Assembly: GCA_021413845.1 (NCBI GenBank)
Contig: JAIOPP010000036.1
Coordinates: 17,797 to 81,796, forward strand
Reading direction: 5' to 3'
From: Planctomycetia bacterium
Lineage (GTDB): Bacteria > Planctomycetota > Planctomycetia > Pirellulales > PNKZ01
Length of the DNA stretch: 64,000 nucleotides
Within the stretch, counting starts at the first letter, position 1. Every line of letters starts with the position of its first letter. Made by a program: the position numbers and the translations under genes. Shown here one piece after another: positions 47,740 to 57,943 of the stretch. The notes beneath the pieces are model-generated. The model was not told where the DNA came from, did no database searches, and was given only the letters and a program-made list of their open reading frames with translations.

Positions 47740-48426
47740 CTACTCGCGAAACCGGTAGCCCAGGCCACGTACCGTTTCGATGTGGCCGCTCCACTTGCCG
47801 AGCTTCTTACGAAGGCCGCTTAGCTGCACGTCGACCGACCGCTCGGTAGCCGCATGCTCTTCGCCTTGCACCGCGTCGACGATCTGCGCACGGGTGAAGG
47901 CCCAACCGGGCTTCGAAGCCAGGAAGTGCAGCAGCCTGAATTCGATATTCGTCAGCGCGATGGGTTCGCCGGCCGCAGTCACTTCGCGCGTGATCGGGTC
48001 GATGATGATTTCTCCGACGCGCAGCGGTTGCTCGCTCTTCGCCGAACCGTTCGCCTTCTTGCGAAGCACCGTTTTAATCCGCGTGCCGAGCACCTTCGTG
48101 CTGAACGGCTTCGTCACGTAATCGTCGGCGCCGCATTCGAGGCCTGCGACGACATCGTTTTCTTCCCCTTTGGCCGATAGCATGATGATCGGAATCGCTT
48201 GGGCCACGGCATCGCTCTTCAGCAGCCGGCAGATTTCCAAACCGCTGAACGTCGGCAGCATCACATCGAGCACGATCAGGTCGGGACGTGATTCCTGCAC
48301 TACGCTCACGGCTCGCTGGCCCGAGTTCTCGCAGATTACTAAGTACCCTTGCCGCGTCAGGTCGTACATGAGCAATTCGAGAATGTCGTCGTCATCGTCT
48401 ACAACGAGAATTTTCTCGCCGGCCAT
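47740..48426 (-). CDS. OmpR/PhoB-family response regulator
   Basis: This 228-residue protein has a receiver domain with the acidic pair in KILVVDDDDDILELL, the phosphorylated Asp in DLIVLDVMLPTFSGLEI, Thr/Ser in IIMLSAKG and Lys in YVTKPFSTKVL. A winged-helix DNA-binding domain follows (GEIIIDPITREV, LTNIEFRLLHFLASKPGWAFTR, RSVDVQLSGLRKKLG, VRGLGYRF). It is divergently placed 248 bp from pstS, so a PhoB-like role in phosphate regulation is likely. No cognate kinase (PhoR) is adjacent. Confidence 0.93.
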   Translation of the reverse strand: MAGEKILVVDDDDDILELLMYDLTRQGYLVICENSGQRAVSVVQESRPDLIVLDVMLPTFSGLEICRLLKSDAVAQAIPIIMLSAKGEENDVVAGLECGADDYVTKPFSTKVLGTRIKTVLRKKANGSAKSEQPLRVGEIIIDPITREVTAAGEPIALTNIEFRLLHFLASKPGWAFTRAQIVDAVQGEEHAATERSVDVQLSGLRKKLGKWSGHIETVRGLGYRFRE

Positions 48427-48674
48427 GGGTTGGTCGATTCATCGAAGTTGTGTCGTCACGGTGCGCCTATTACCAAAATAGCACGCTCCGAACGAAATTG
48501 ATCGCTAGCGTATTGTTAGGGTTTCGTGAGCGCGCTCGACGTCGGAGTCGTTGACACTGCGGATCTGCTTTTCGTAACGGCGCTCATCGAAATCTAACCG
48601 CTTGGCGAACCGCTCTAGGCATAGAATCGGCACGGTTCGCCACATCGACGTACGTCTTACAACAGGAGAATGGT

Positions 48675-49664
<990 letters not shown>

Positions 49665-49704
49665 AACGGTCTGCGAACGAGCATGATCGGCAGCGATTGT
49701 CTAC

Positions 49705-49750
49705 GAGGGTTGGTCGAGACGAGAACGTCTTGACCAACCCTCATTTTTTA
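49705..49750 (+). terminator. Rho-independent terminator of pstS
   Basis: A stem of about 17 bp (GAGGGTTGGTC at 49705-49715 with 49732-49742, continued inward by AGACG/CGTCT around AGAA) is followed by ATTTTTTA. Confidence 0.93.
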
Positions 49751-49943
49751 CCCCGGTAAGTCGGGCCGAATGCTCAAGCCGGCAACGCGCGCAGTTGCTT
49801 AATTTTGCAAGCTCGCTGCACCTTGCGATCCGGCTTGCTCGCGCCTGAGGGGGCAACTACACTTCTCGCCCCTCCCAGCGAGCGGCGTGCCCGATGGTTC
49901 GGCATCGCGCGCGTGCTTGGTATTTCGTGAGAGCGATTCCCCG

Positions 49944-51956
49944 ATGAATTATCGACCCGACATCGACGGTCTTCGCGCCGTGGCCGTGGCGAGCGTGGTG
50001 CTGTGCCATGCCGGCCTGGGGTTTCCGGGCGGCTTCGTCGGCGTAGACGTCTTCTTCGTCATCTCCGGCTACCTGATCACCTGCCTGATGCTCAAAGATT
50101 TGGATGCGGGCACCTTCTCGCTCGCGCAATTTTGGCAGCGGCGCATTCGCCGCATTCTTCCGGCGCTGGTCTTCGTCGTCATGGCGTCGTTCGTCGCCGG
50201 CTGGTTTCTGCTCGGGCCGACTGCGTATCATGCGTTCGGCTGTTCGGTCGATGAGTTGGTGATCCTTAAAGCGAACATTCACTTCTCGCACGACATCGGC
50301 TACTTCGCCGCTTCCGCCGAGGATAAGCCGCTGCTGCATACATGGTCGCTGGCCGTCGAAGAGCAGTTCTATCTCGTCATTCCGCTGCTGTTTGGGATCG
50401 TCGTTCGTTTCGGTCGACGAAGTTGGTTGGAGCCGATCGTCGCCCTGATCACGATGCTCAGCTTCGCGGCCGGTTTCTATGGAGTGTTCAGCGAGAACCA
50501 AGCCGCGTATTTCAAACTCTCGACCCGAGCCTGGGAGCTCTTGGCCGGGGTAGCGCTAGCGATTCGTTTGTACAACCGCTCGCCCGTCGCCGGCTTCCCT
50601 GTCGCTATGCGGTGGCGCGAAGCTTTCGCGGCTCTCGGCCTGGCGGGGATCGTGCTGCCATGCTTGTGCTACGACGCTCGGACTCCGTTTCCCGGCTTGG
50701 CCGCGCTGCCGCCGGTCGTCGGCGCGATGTTGCTCATCGGCTTAGGAGCCGATACCCAGCGCAAGACCTGGGTGCATCGGCTGCTCGAGTCTCGCAGCGC
50801 CGTGTATATCGGGTTGATCTCTTACTCGCTCTACCTTTGGCATTGGCCGTTGATCGTTTTCTTTAAGCAAGGAAACGTCGCGCCGCCGACGAACTTCGAG
50901 CGCGTGTTATTGGTTGCTATGTCCCTGGCGCTGGCCGTCGTCACGCAGCGTTGCATCGAAACGCCGTTTCGCCAACGACGCTGGCTCGCCTCGCGATCCA
51001 GCCTGATCGTAACGACTGCCGTGGTGTTGATCGCCTTGCATGCCGGTGGAAAAAAGCTGCGCAGCACGAACGGTTGGGTCGAGCGCTTGCCGCCGCATGC
51101 CCGAATCATCGCCGACACCGGAGTTTGCGATCCACGGTTTATGACCATTCACTTCGCCGCACACGTGCCGGATCAGTTGCTCAAGGTCGGTGCCGAAGGA
51201 TCGGAGCCGGAGTTGCTTGTGTGGGGCGATAGCCATGCGATGGCGATCATGCCGGGAGTCGACGAAATCTGTCGAGCGTCGGGTGTCGTCGCGCGCGGCG
51301 TCGTGCATACCGGACTGTCGCCGATCGCCGCGCATCTCGCGTCGGATTCGCCCCGCATCATCGCCGACACGAACGCTCTGAGCGATGCAGTGAAAAACTA
51401 TCTCAAGTCGAGCAGGATTCGGGCAGTGATCTTGGCGGCTCGCTGGGGCGTTTATCAGCCGCATCCTCGATTTACCGAATCCCTTCTGCAAACGGTGGAC
51501 GAACTCAACTCGTTCGGTTGCCATGTCTATTTCATGAAGGATGTGCCGGAGTACGACTGCGACGTCGTCGCCAGGCTCACTCAATCCGCTTGGCACGGGC
51601 ATGCCTCAGCGCCCCTTTCGGTTTCTGTCTCGCCGCAAGAGTATGCAACCAAGAATCCATTTTATGAGACCTTGCTTCCTCAGTTGATCGCGCACGGCGC
51701 GACGATCCTCGATCCCATTCCGGTCTTGCAGGCTCGGACGAACTCGCTCGAAATTCCTGCGAGCGACGCCGGCGGATTATTCTATCGAGATACGCATCAC
51801 CTGAGCGGATACGGAGGTAAGGCGATCAAGCCGATGTTTACGCCCGTAGTCGATACGCTGCTCGCGCAGCGCTCGATCCCTCCGATACAGTCGACGGAAA
51901 CGGCGCAGCCGATTCTCACAGCGGACGGGGCGCGCGGCATGACGAAGCAACGGTGA
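49944..51956 (+). CDS. OafA/YrhL-type acyltransferase with C-terminal SGNH domain
   Basis: This 670-residue membrane protein starts NYRPDIDGLRAVAVASVVLC, the acyltransferase-3 opening. It has ten or so membrane helices with GVDVFFVISGYLIT, RRIRRILPALVFV and HTWSLAVEEQFYLVIPLLFG. After about residue 380 comes an extracytoplasmic SGNH hydrolase-like domain: LLVWGDSHAMAIMPGV (Ser block) and YRDTHHLSGYGGKAI (Asp/His block). Such two-domain proteins O-acetylate surface polysaccharides, LPS or peptidoglycan. The ATG at 49944 fits the family start. The target glycan is unknown. Confidence 0.93.
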   Translation: MNYRPDIDGLRAVAVASVVLCHAGLGFPGGFVGVDVFFVISGYLITCLMLKDLDAGTFSLAQFWQRRIRRILPALVFVVMASFVAGWFLLGPTAYHAFGCSVDELVILKANIHFSHDIGYFAASAEDKPLLHTWSLAVEEQFYLVIPLLFGIVVRFGRRSWLEPIVALITMLSFAAGFYGVFSENQAAYFKLSTRAWELLAGVALAIRLYNRSPVAGFPVAMRWREAFAALGLAGIVLPCLCYDARTPFPGLAALPPVVGAMLLIGLGADTQRKTWVHRLLESRSAVYIGLISYSLYLWHWPLIVFFKQGNVAPPTNFERVLLVAMSLALAVVTQRCIETPFRQRRWLASRSSLIVTTAVVLIALHAGGKKLRSTNGWVERLPPHARIIADTGVCDPRFMTIHFAAHVPDQLLKVGAEGSEPELLVWGDSHAMAIMPGVDEICRASGVVARGVVHTGLSPIAAHLASDSPRIIADTNALSDAVKNYLKSSRIRAVILAARWGVYQPHPRFTESLLQTVDELNSFGCHVYFMKDVPEYDCDVVARLTQSAWHGHASAPLSVSVSPQEYATKNPFYETLLPQLIAHGATILDPIPVLQARTNSLEIPASDAGGLFYRDTHHLSGYGGKAIKPMFTPVVDTLLAQRSIPPIQSTETAQPILTADGARGMTKQR

Positions 51957-52185
51957 CCTGTTGAAGTATGTCCCACCTCGCCGCTACTCGTTCGCCGGCG
52001 ATGACACCGGCCGGCCCTCTGCCTCTCTCGATTCCCACGCCGAGAATTTAGGATCTCGGGAAGCCGAACCGAGTCGCGATTACGAATTACGGGCGAGAAG
52101 CATATCGTCATCGTTGCGGTACTGCGAAATACCCGCCTGTTTCCGGTCACGAGAGTTGTGGTAGAATGTCTGCGACCCGATCGAT

Positions 52186-52267
<82 letters not shown>

Positions 52268-52307
52268 CTTTAACCTGATAAGCTCCGCGAGCATCGCTGG
52301 CCGCGAC

Positions 52308-53435
52308 TTAGCGCGCTCCCTGAGCCACGTCGCTTTTATCTTTGGCCGCGTCCTGTTTTTTCGCGTCTTCAGCGACGGCCGGAGGCGCTTTCTTGCCATC
52401 GTCGGGTAGGCCCAGCACGAGCCAACCGTCGTGGAAGTCGACGTCCATCGCCGCTTGAGTGCCCGAGATCGGCAACGCCAACGCGGTGAGGATCTTGGTT
52501 TGCGCGAGCAACGGAAGCGGCACCTCGGGCTTGATCAGTTTCAACAGGGCCGCGACCGGTTCGCTCAAGAGCGAGGCGTGGACCCAGATCTCCATCGGAG
52601 CCGGCTTGCCTCGGCTCGCCGGCATTTCGGCCATCGGAGCATACTTTTCCCCTTCCGGCCCGACGCCGATGTAAATGAAATCCTTGGTCGACTTGGCGTG
52701 GAGTTGCAACGCCTTCTGGTCTCCGAGGAAACCGTTGACGTAGCGGACGAGATCGAGCCCTTCATTCGCCGCCTTGATTTGTTGATCGGATTCCTTAACG
52801 AACGATTCGGCCACTTCCTTTTTATTGTCGCGATCGGCGATCAGCCGCGCTTGCTCGGAAATCTGATAAGACTTCTTTTCCGTGATCCGCGTAATCAACC
52901 GATGTCCCAAGTTGCGCGTTGAGCCGAACTGGTCGTACACAAGCTTGGTTTTGGTTTCGATTTCATTTTCTCCGACGACCACGAACCCCTTACGAGGTTC
53001 GAAAATGATTCTTCGCTTCGATACGAAGTCGGTGAACGTCCGGCTCCAGACGACGCCAGGCTCTTGCACCGCCTTGGTTTTGGAAACCGTGCGCCCGCGG
53101 AAGTACATGTCGAAAGCCGCTTCTTGCGAGTCGGGCAGAAGCTCCGCTCGAATCGTGCCGGTGGTGTGGCTGTCTCCCGTGCAGTGCGACCCTAAGACCA
53201 TCTTGTTAACTTCACCCTTGCGGTCGATATCGCTATCGGAATAGCGGGTGAGAGCCGTCTTGTCGATGCGCAGGACGAGCGGAAACGGCGATTGCTCGGC
53301 CGGCTTCGTGGGAACTTCCGCGGCCGGATCGAGCACGGCGTAATCGTTCAAGCGCTCGGCGGCCGTTGCGACTTCAAAACTTGCCGCGGTCCATAGAAAT
53401 CCGAATAGCGCGAAGATTGATCGGTATGAACGCAT
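52308..53435 (-). CDS. Exported protein of unknown function
   Basis: This 375-residue protein has a signal peptide (SYRSIFALFGFLWTAASFEV, then ATAA). The mature part begins with a Pro-rich stretch (PAAEVPTKPAEQ). A central beta-rich region contains GSHCTGDSHTTGTIRAEL and RKGFVVVGENEIETKTKLVYDQFG. A helical segment (SYQISEQARLIADRDNKKEV, then AESFVKESDQQI) follows, and it ends in an acidic/basic low-complexity tail (AEDAKKQDAAKDKSDVAQG). I recognise no named domain; planctomycete genomes have similar exported proteins. The ATG at 53435 begins the signal peptide. Confidence 0.7.
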   Translation of the reverse strand: MRSYRSIFALFGFLWTAASFEVATAAERLNDYAVLDPAAEVPTKPAEQSPFPLVLRIDKTALTRYSDSDIDRKGEVNKMVLGSHCTGDSHTTGTIRAELLPDSQEAAFDMYFRGRTVSKTKAVQEPGVVWSRTFTDFVSKRRIIFEPRKGFVVVGENEIETKTKLVYDQFGSTRNLGHRLITRITEKKSYQISEQARLIADRDNKKEVAESFVKESDQQIKAANEGLDLVRYVNGFLGDQKALQLHAKSTKDFIYIGVGPEGEKYAPMAEMPASRGKPAPMEIWVHASLLSEPVAALLKLIKPEVPLPLLAQTKILTALALPISGTQAAMDVDFHDGWLVLGLPDDGKKAPPAVAEDAKKQDAAKDKSDVAQGAR

Positions 53436-53736
53436 TGTAAGCTGCCTTATCGAAAATGGGGCGTTGCGCGGCGATTGTGTGTGCCGACGATTCAATGCCA
53501 ATTCGTAAAGCAATTGCCGTGCCGCATTCTTACGGCCTGCTGCATCTTCCGCTCGATAAGGCATGGAAGCGTCGGCGTCCTTGTTGATGAGAACTGATGC
53601 TGAGTGCCCGATGCGTGGTAGCACACGCCGCCTATTCAAACGGCCGGCGATGACATACGATCGATAGCCACATCGACGCCGGACGTTCGCGAGCGCGGCG
53701 TCTCTGATTCGCAATCGACCTGAGGAGAACAACGAG
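53436..53736. other. 301-bp divergent region before the hybrid kinase
   Basis: No gene, repeat or clear promoter is visible. AGGAGA stands eleven bases before the kinase ATG. Confidence 0.35.
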
Positions 53737-56625
53737 ATGACCGAGGCTCCGGCACGCTTTGCGCCGCCGAAGGCCTACGCCGTCGCCCTCTTGCTGTCGG
53801 CGATCGTGATCGCGATCCGTTTCGCGGCCGATCCTTGGCTCGGAGTGAAGTCGCCGCTGTTGGCGTTTCAATTGGCGATCTTCTTGGCCGGCATCTACGG
53901 CGGCTTCGGGCCGGCCATCACGGCGACGTTTCTCTGCAGCCTCACCGGTTGGTACTTTTTTCTCGAGCCGACGTATTCGTTCCGCATTGCAGCATCCGAA
54001 GACGTCATGCGGCTGCTGATCTTCGCCGCTTCCGGCGTCGTCATCGGGTATTGTTGCGGCCGCATGCTTTCCGATCGCCGGCGGGCCGATGTCGTCGAGC
54101 GTGCCTTGTCGGACAAGATCGTCGAATTGCGCAAGTCGCAAGCTACGCTCGCCATTCAGGCCAGGCTTATGGAGTCGATGGCGGAAGGGGTCAGCTTAGC
54201 GAGTGAAGACGGATACTTGGTGCATACGAACGCGGCGCACGATGCGATGTTCGGCTACGATCGAGGGGAGCTGATCGGCAAGCACATCTCGATCCTCAAC
54301 GACTATCCGCCTCAGGAGAATCTGAAGCGCGTGGCAGGCGTGATCGAAGTTTTACGCAGCGAAGGAACGTGGTCGGGCGAGTTTCACAATCGCCGCAAAG
54401 ACGGCAGCGGTTTTTTTACGTTTGCGCGCATCTCCACGTTGAAGGCCGACGGCACGACGCATTGGCTGTGCATACAAGAAGACATCACGCAACGGAAAGC
54501 CGACGAGGCCTCGCTGCAAGATTTGAACCTCGACCTGCGCCGCAAAGTGGCGGAGCTCGAAACGCTGCTCGAAGTGCTCCCGATCGGCATCGGCATCGCC
54601 GAAGATCGCGATTGTCGTGTCATTCGCGCGAACCCGAGCTTGGCCGAGATGCTCAAGATGCCGACCGGCAAGAACGCTTCGCTCACGGCTCCGGCCGAAG
54701 AGCGGCCGACGACGTTCAAAGTCTTGCAACGAGGCGTTGAAATTCCTTCGGACGAACTGCCCATGCAGCTCGCGGCTTCGGCCGGCCGGAGCGTTCGCGA
54801 TGTGGAAATCGATGTCGTGTTCGCAGACGGGCGCATCACTCGCCTGTTGGAATCGGCTTCGCCGTTGTTCGATGAGCAAGGGAGCCCGCGCGGCAGCGTC
54901 GGCGCGTTCGTCGATATCACCGATCGGATCGTGGCGCACGAAGAGCGTCAAAAGCTGATCGTGCAACTCACGCAAAGGAGCAGCGAGCTCGCGGTCCTTT
55001 CCCAAGCGACGCAAGACGTCAATCAGGTGCTCAATGCCGAGTCGATCTTGCGCACGCTCGTCGCCGCGGCGTTGCAGATGACCGGGGCCGAAGGGGGCAT
55101 GGCAGGACTCGTCGAGAACGACGTCGTCCGGTTTTCCGATTATCATCGTCGCGGCGAGCGCATCGCGATCGACTTGGAGTTCCGCAGCAACGATCCTCGC
55201 GGCGTGCCGACTTGGATCATGCTGCATCGCAAGCCGTATCTCAGCGAAGACGCTTTCGCCGACGACGTGATCCGATCCGACGTGCGTGCGGCTTACGGCG
55301 TACATGGCTTCGTCGCGGTCCCCATCTTCGGTCGCGACGATCGCCTGCTCGGTTGTCTGGAGTTGCACAATAAGCCTGCTCCCGAGCAGTTCACTCAGCA
55401 CGACATCGAGAAGCTGCAAGGCCTTGCCGCCGGGGCCGCGATCGCGCTGGAAAACGCCGGCTTATTGCAGCAGGTGCGCGATGCCGACCGCCGCAAAGAC
55501 GAGTTTCTCGCGATGCTCGCCCACGAATTGCGCAACCCGTTGGCACCGGTTCGCAGCGCCTTGGATGTGATTCGCTTAGACGAACGCCCGGACGATCCCT
55601 CGCAAGCGTTATTCGAGATCATGGATCGTCAGGTCTCGCACATGGGCCGGCTGATCGACGACTTGCTCGACGTCTCGCGCATCACGCGCGGCCGGATCGA
55701 GCTGCAGCGCAAAGAACTCGACCTGACGGCCTTGGTCAATGCGGTCGTCGTCGATCATCGGCAAGTCACGACCAACGCCGGGCTCACGCTCGTAGCAAAT
55801 GTCGCTGCGGAGCCGCTGTGGATCTCCGGCGACGAAACACGGCTCGCGCAAGTGCTTGATAACTTGTTCTCCAACTCCGTGAAGTTCACCGATCGTGGCG
55901 GCAAGATCGAAATCACGCTCGCGGCAAGTCCCGACGACGGTGAAGCGGAACTTTCGATTCGCGACACCGGTATCGGCATCGGCGCGGAAGACCTGCCACG
56001 TATCTTCAACGCGTTCGCGCAGGCGGATCGCTCGCTCGATCGCCGACGGGGCGGCCTCGGGCTCGGCCTCGCAATCTCGAAAGGGATCATCGAGCTCCAC
56101 GGCGGAAGCGTGCAGGCCGCGAGCACCGGTCTCGGCAAAGGGAGCACGATCACGTTGCAATTGCCGCTGATTCAAAAGCAGGCCGTCGCAATGCCTACGC
56201 CCGCCTCGCCGCAATCGGCTTCACATGCATCGCTGCGCGTGTTGATCGTGGAAGACAATCGCGATGCGGCGGATACGCTGCGATTGCTATTGAAAGCGCA
56301 TGGCTATGCGGTCAGCGTCGCTTACTCCGGACCGGAAGGGGTCGAGGCCGCCGCGCTCTCGAGGCCCGAAGTCGTCTTATGCGACATCGGGCTCCCCGGC
56401 ATGGACGGTTACGCCGTCGCGTCGGCCTTGCGCGCCAGCCCCGACAACGCCCACCTGCGCCTGATCGCGTTGAGCGGTTACGGCCGCGAAGAAGATCGCC
56501 GGCGAGCCCTCCAAGCCGGGTTCGACGACCACATGACGAAGCCGGCCGACGTCAGCAAGTTGCTCGTGAAGCTACTGGCTTATGGTTCACCGGCCCCCGA
56601 AAGCGCCGAACCGGTGGGCAACTAA
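53737..56625 (+). CDS. Hybrid sensor histidine kinase (DUF4118-PAS-PAS-GAF-HisKA-HATPase-REC)
   Basis: This 962-residue protein starts with a KdpD-like DUF4118 membrane module of three or four helices (residues 10-105, with GIYGGFGPAITATFLCSLTGWY). Two PAS domains follow (about 140-265 and 275-400), then a GAF domain (430-575: SVGAFVDIT lies before it). The HisKA helix has His596 in LAMLAHELRNPLAPVR. The ATPase has DNLFSNSVKFTDRGG, DTGIGIGAEDLPRIFNAF and RGGLGLGLAISKG. The C-terminal receiver has VLIVEDNRDAADTL, Asp883 in LCDIGLPGMDGY and Lys in MTKPADV. The last part is a phosphorelay step, so a separate HPt and regulator are expected. The signal is unknown. tsaC follows 28 bp later. Confidence 0.93.
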   Translation: MTEAPARFAPPKAYAVALLLSAIVIAIRFAADPWLGVKSPLLAFQLAIFLAGIYGGFGPAITATFLCSLTGWYFFLEPTYSFRIAASEDVMRLLIFAASGVVIGYCCGRMLSDRRRADVVERALSDKIVELRKSQATLAIQARLMESMAEGVSLASEDGYLVHTNAAHDAMFGYDRGELIGKHISILNDYPPQENLKRVAGVIEVLRSEGTWSGEFHNRRKDGSGFFTFARISTLKADGTTHWLCIQEDITQRKADEASLQDLNLDLRRKVAELETLLEVLPIGIGIAEDRDCRVIRANPSLAEMLKMPTGKNASLTAPAEERPTTFKVLQRGVEIPSDELPMQLAASAGRSVRDVEIDVVFADGRITRLLESASPLFDEQGSPRGSVGAFVDITDRIVAHEERQKLIVQLTQRSSELAVLSQATQDVNQVLNAESILRTLVAAALQMTGAEGGMAGLVENDVVRFSDYHRRGERIAIDLEFRSNDPRGVPTWIMLHRKPYLSEDAFADDVIRSDVRAAYGVHGFVAVPIFGRDDRLLGCLELHNKPAPEQFTQHDIEKLQGLAAGAAIALENAGLLQQVRDADRRKDEFLAMLAHELRNPLAPVRSALDVIRLDERPDDPSQALFEIMDRQVSHMGRLIDDLLDVSRITRGRIELQRKELDLTALVNAVVVDHRQVTTNAGLTLVANVAAEPLWISGDETRLAQVLDNLFSNSVKFTDRGGKIEITLAASPDDGEAELSIRDTGIGIGAEDLPRIFNAFAQADRSLDRRRGGLGLGLAISKGIIELHGGSVQAASTGLGKGSTITLQLPLIQKQAVAMPTPASPQSASHASLRVLIVEDNRDAADTLRLLLKAHGYAVSVAYSGPEGVEAAALSRPEVVLCDIGLPGMDGYAVASALRASPDNAHLRLIALSGYGREEDRRRALQAGFDDHMTKPADVSKLLVKLLAYGSPAPESAEPVGN

Positions 56626-56653
56626 TGCTGCTTGCGCGTACAATCGGTCTGTG

Positions 56654-57670
56654 ATGCATACCGAGTTGCTTACCGTCGACCCGCAGCGGCCCGAGCCGGA
56701 GCGCATCGCGCGCGCCGCGGCGATCATTCGCCGCGGAGGGCTCGTCGCGTTTCCGACGGAGACGGTCTACGGACTCGGAGCGAACGCGCTTGATTCCGCG
56801 GCCGTGCAAAAAATCTTCGCCGCTAAGGGCCGGCCGAGCAACAACCCGTTGATCGTGCATGTGACGACGCTTGCCGCCGCGAAAAGCCTGGCTTCGGCCT
56901 GGCCGGAAGTTGCCGATCGACTCGCCGCCCGCTTCTGGCCGGGACCGTTAACCTTCGTCTTGCCGAAAAGCGATGTAGTTCCGGCGCTCGTCACGGCCGG
57001 AGGACCGACGGTTGCGTTGCGCATGCCCGCGCATCCGGTGGCGCGAGCGCTCCTCGATGCCGCGGCGACTCCGCTGGCGGCACCGAGCGCGAACCGTTCG
57101 ACACAGGTCTCGGCTGTCCGTGCCGAGCATGTCGTTCGCGCGCTCTCAGACCGTATCGAGATGGTGCTTGACGGAGGCGCAGCGTGGGACGGCTTAGAGT
57201 CGACCGTCGTCGATCTGACGAGCAATGTGGTTCGTATTCTGCGGCCCGGTCCGATCGATTCCATTTTGCTTGGCGAAGTGCTCGGCTATGAGCCGTCGCA
57301 AGTCGAGGTTCGCGCCGAGGAACGAGATGGTGCACTGTCGTCGCCCGGGCAACTCCGTAAGCATTATTCTCCTTCGGCGACCGTCGAACTCACGCTCGAC
57401 GACGGTCGCGCGAGCGCCCTCCGTTCGGCAACTGCCGGGCTGCGCGTCGGGTGGTTGCCGATGCCGAGAGAAGATGCGCCGCCGAAAGAAGCAGCGAATG
57501 TCGTCTATTGCCCGATGCCGCGCGATCCGGCTGCGTACGGGCGACTGCTTTACGACGTGTTTCATCGTCTCGAAGCGGCCGAAGTCGACGTGATCGTCGT
57601 CGAGTCGCCGCCGATGACGAGCGCTTGGGCCGCGGTGCTCGATCGCTTGACGCGCGCCGCCGCAACGTAG
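56654..57670 (+). CDS. tsaC: L-threonylcarbamoyladenylate synthase (Sua5/YwlC/TsaC)
   Basis: This 338-residue enzyme makes threonylcarbamoyl-AMP for the universal t6A37 tRNA modification. The YrdC domain contains GGLVAFPTETVYGLGANAL, FAAKGRPSNNPLIVHVT, RFWPGPLTFVLPKS, TVALRMPAHPVARALLD and LAAPSANRSTQVSAV. A linker SPGQLRKHYSP leads to a C-terminal Sua5 domain (about residues 230-338), so this is the long form. The ATG at 56654 is used; it lies 28 bp after the kinase stop. tRNA-Arg, one of the genes behind it, is a t6A substrate by its ANN codons. Confidence 0.93.
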   Translation: MHTELLTVDPQRPEPERIARAAAIIRRGGLVAFPTETVYGLGANALDSAAVQKIFAAKGRPSNNPLIVHVTTLAAAKSLASAWPEVADRLAARFWPGPLTFVLPKSDVVPALVTAGGPTVALRMPAHPVARALLDAAATPLAAPSANRSTQVSAVRAEHVVRALSDRIEMVLDGGAAWDGLESTVVDLTSNVVRILRPGPIDSILLGEVLGYEPSQVEVRAEERDGALSSPGQLRKHYSPSATVELTLDDGRASALRSATAGLRVGWLPMPREDAPPKEAANVVYCPMPRDPAAYGRLLYDVFHRLEAAEVDVIVVESPPMTSAWAAVLDRLTRAAAT

Positions 57671-57759
57671 GTCCGGTTCGTCGGCTCGATTCGTCCTCCG
57701 GTCGTGTCGTTGCCGGTCGGAAGCGTTGCCGTTATTATCGAAGGCGGATCGTTCGCTCG

Positions 57760-57833
57760 GCCCCCATAGCTCAACTGGATAGAGCAGCCGCCTTCTAAGC
57801 GGCAGGTTCCTGGTTCGAACCCAGGTGGGGGTA
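57760..57833 (+). tRNA. tRNA-Arg (anticodon TCT)
   Basis: The acceptor arms GCCCCCA (57760-57766) and TGGGGGT (57826-57832) pair with no mismatch except a terminal G-T. The anticodon stem GCCGC/GCGGC encloses CTTCTAA with TCT. The T-arm is CCTGG/CCAGG around TTCGAAC. CCA is not encoded. A tyrosine recombinase gene begins 110 bp downstream, so the 3' half of this tRNA is the probable attachment site. Confidence 0.96.
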
Positions 57834-57910
57834 TTTGTTATAATGCCTACGTACAACTTGGTTTCTGAGTCGGGCCGCATGTCTTTTGTCCGACGCAGTT
57901 CTCTTCGGAA

Positions 57911-57930
57911 TCTTGGTAGTCCTACCAAGA
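57911..57930. promoter_or_regulatory. Perfect palindrome just before the integrase gene
   Basis: TCTTGGTAG and CTACCAAGA (9 bp each, 2-base spacer) lie 13 bp before the integrase start, next to its ribosome site. It could be an operator for a repressor or excisionase, a recombinase arm site, or an mRNA hairpin hiding the ribosome site. Confidence 0.55.
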
Positions 57931-57943
57931 TTGGGAGGATTCT

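Noticed and set aside
48540..48674. Pho box before pstS
   Set aside because: No pair of CTGTCAT-like repeats could be found; only a TTGACA hexamer without a good -10 partner.
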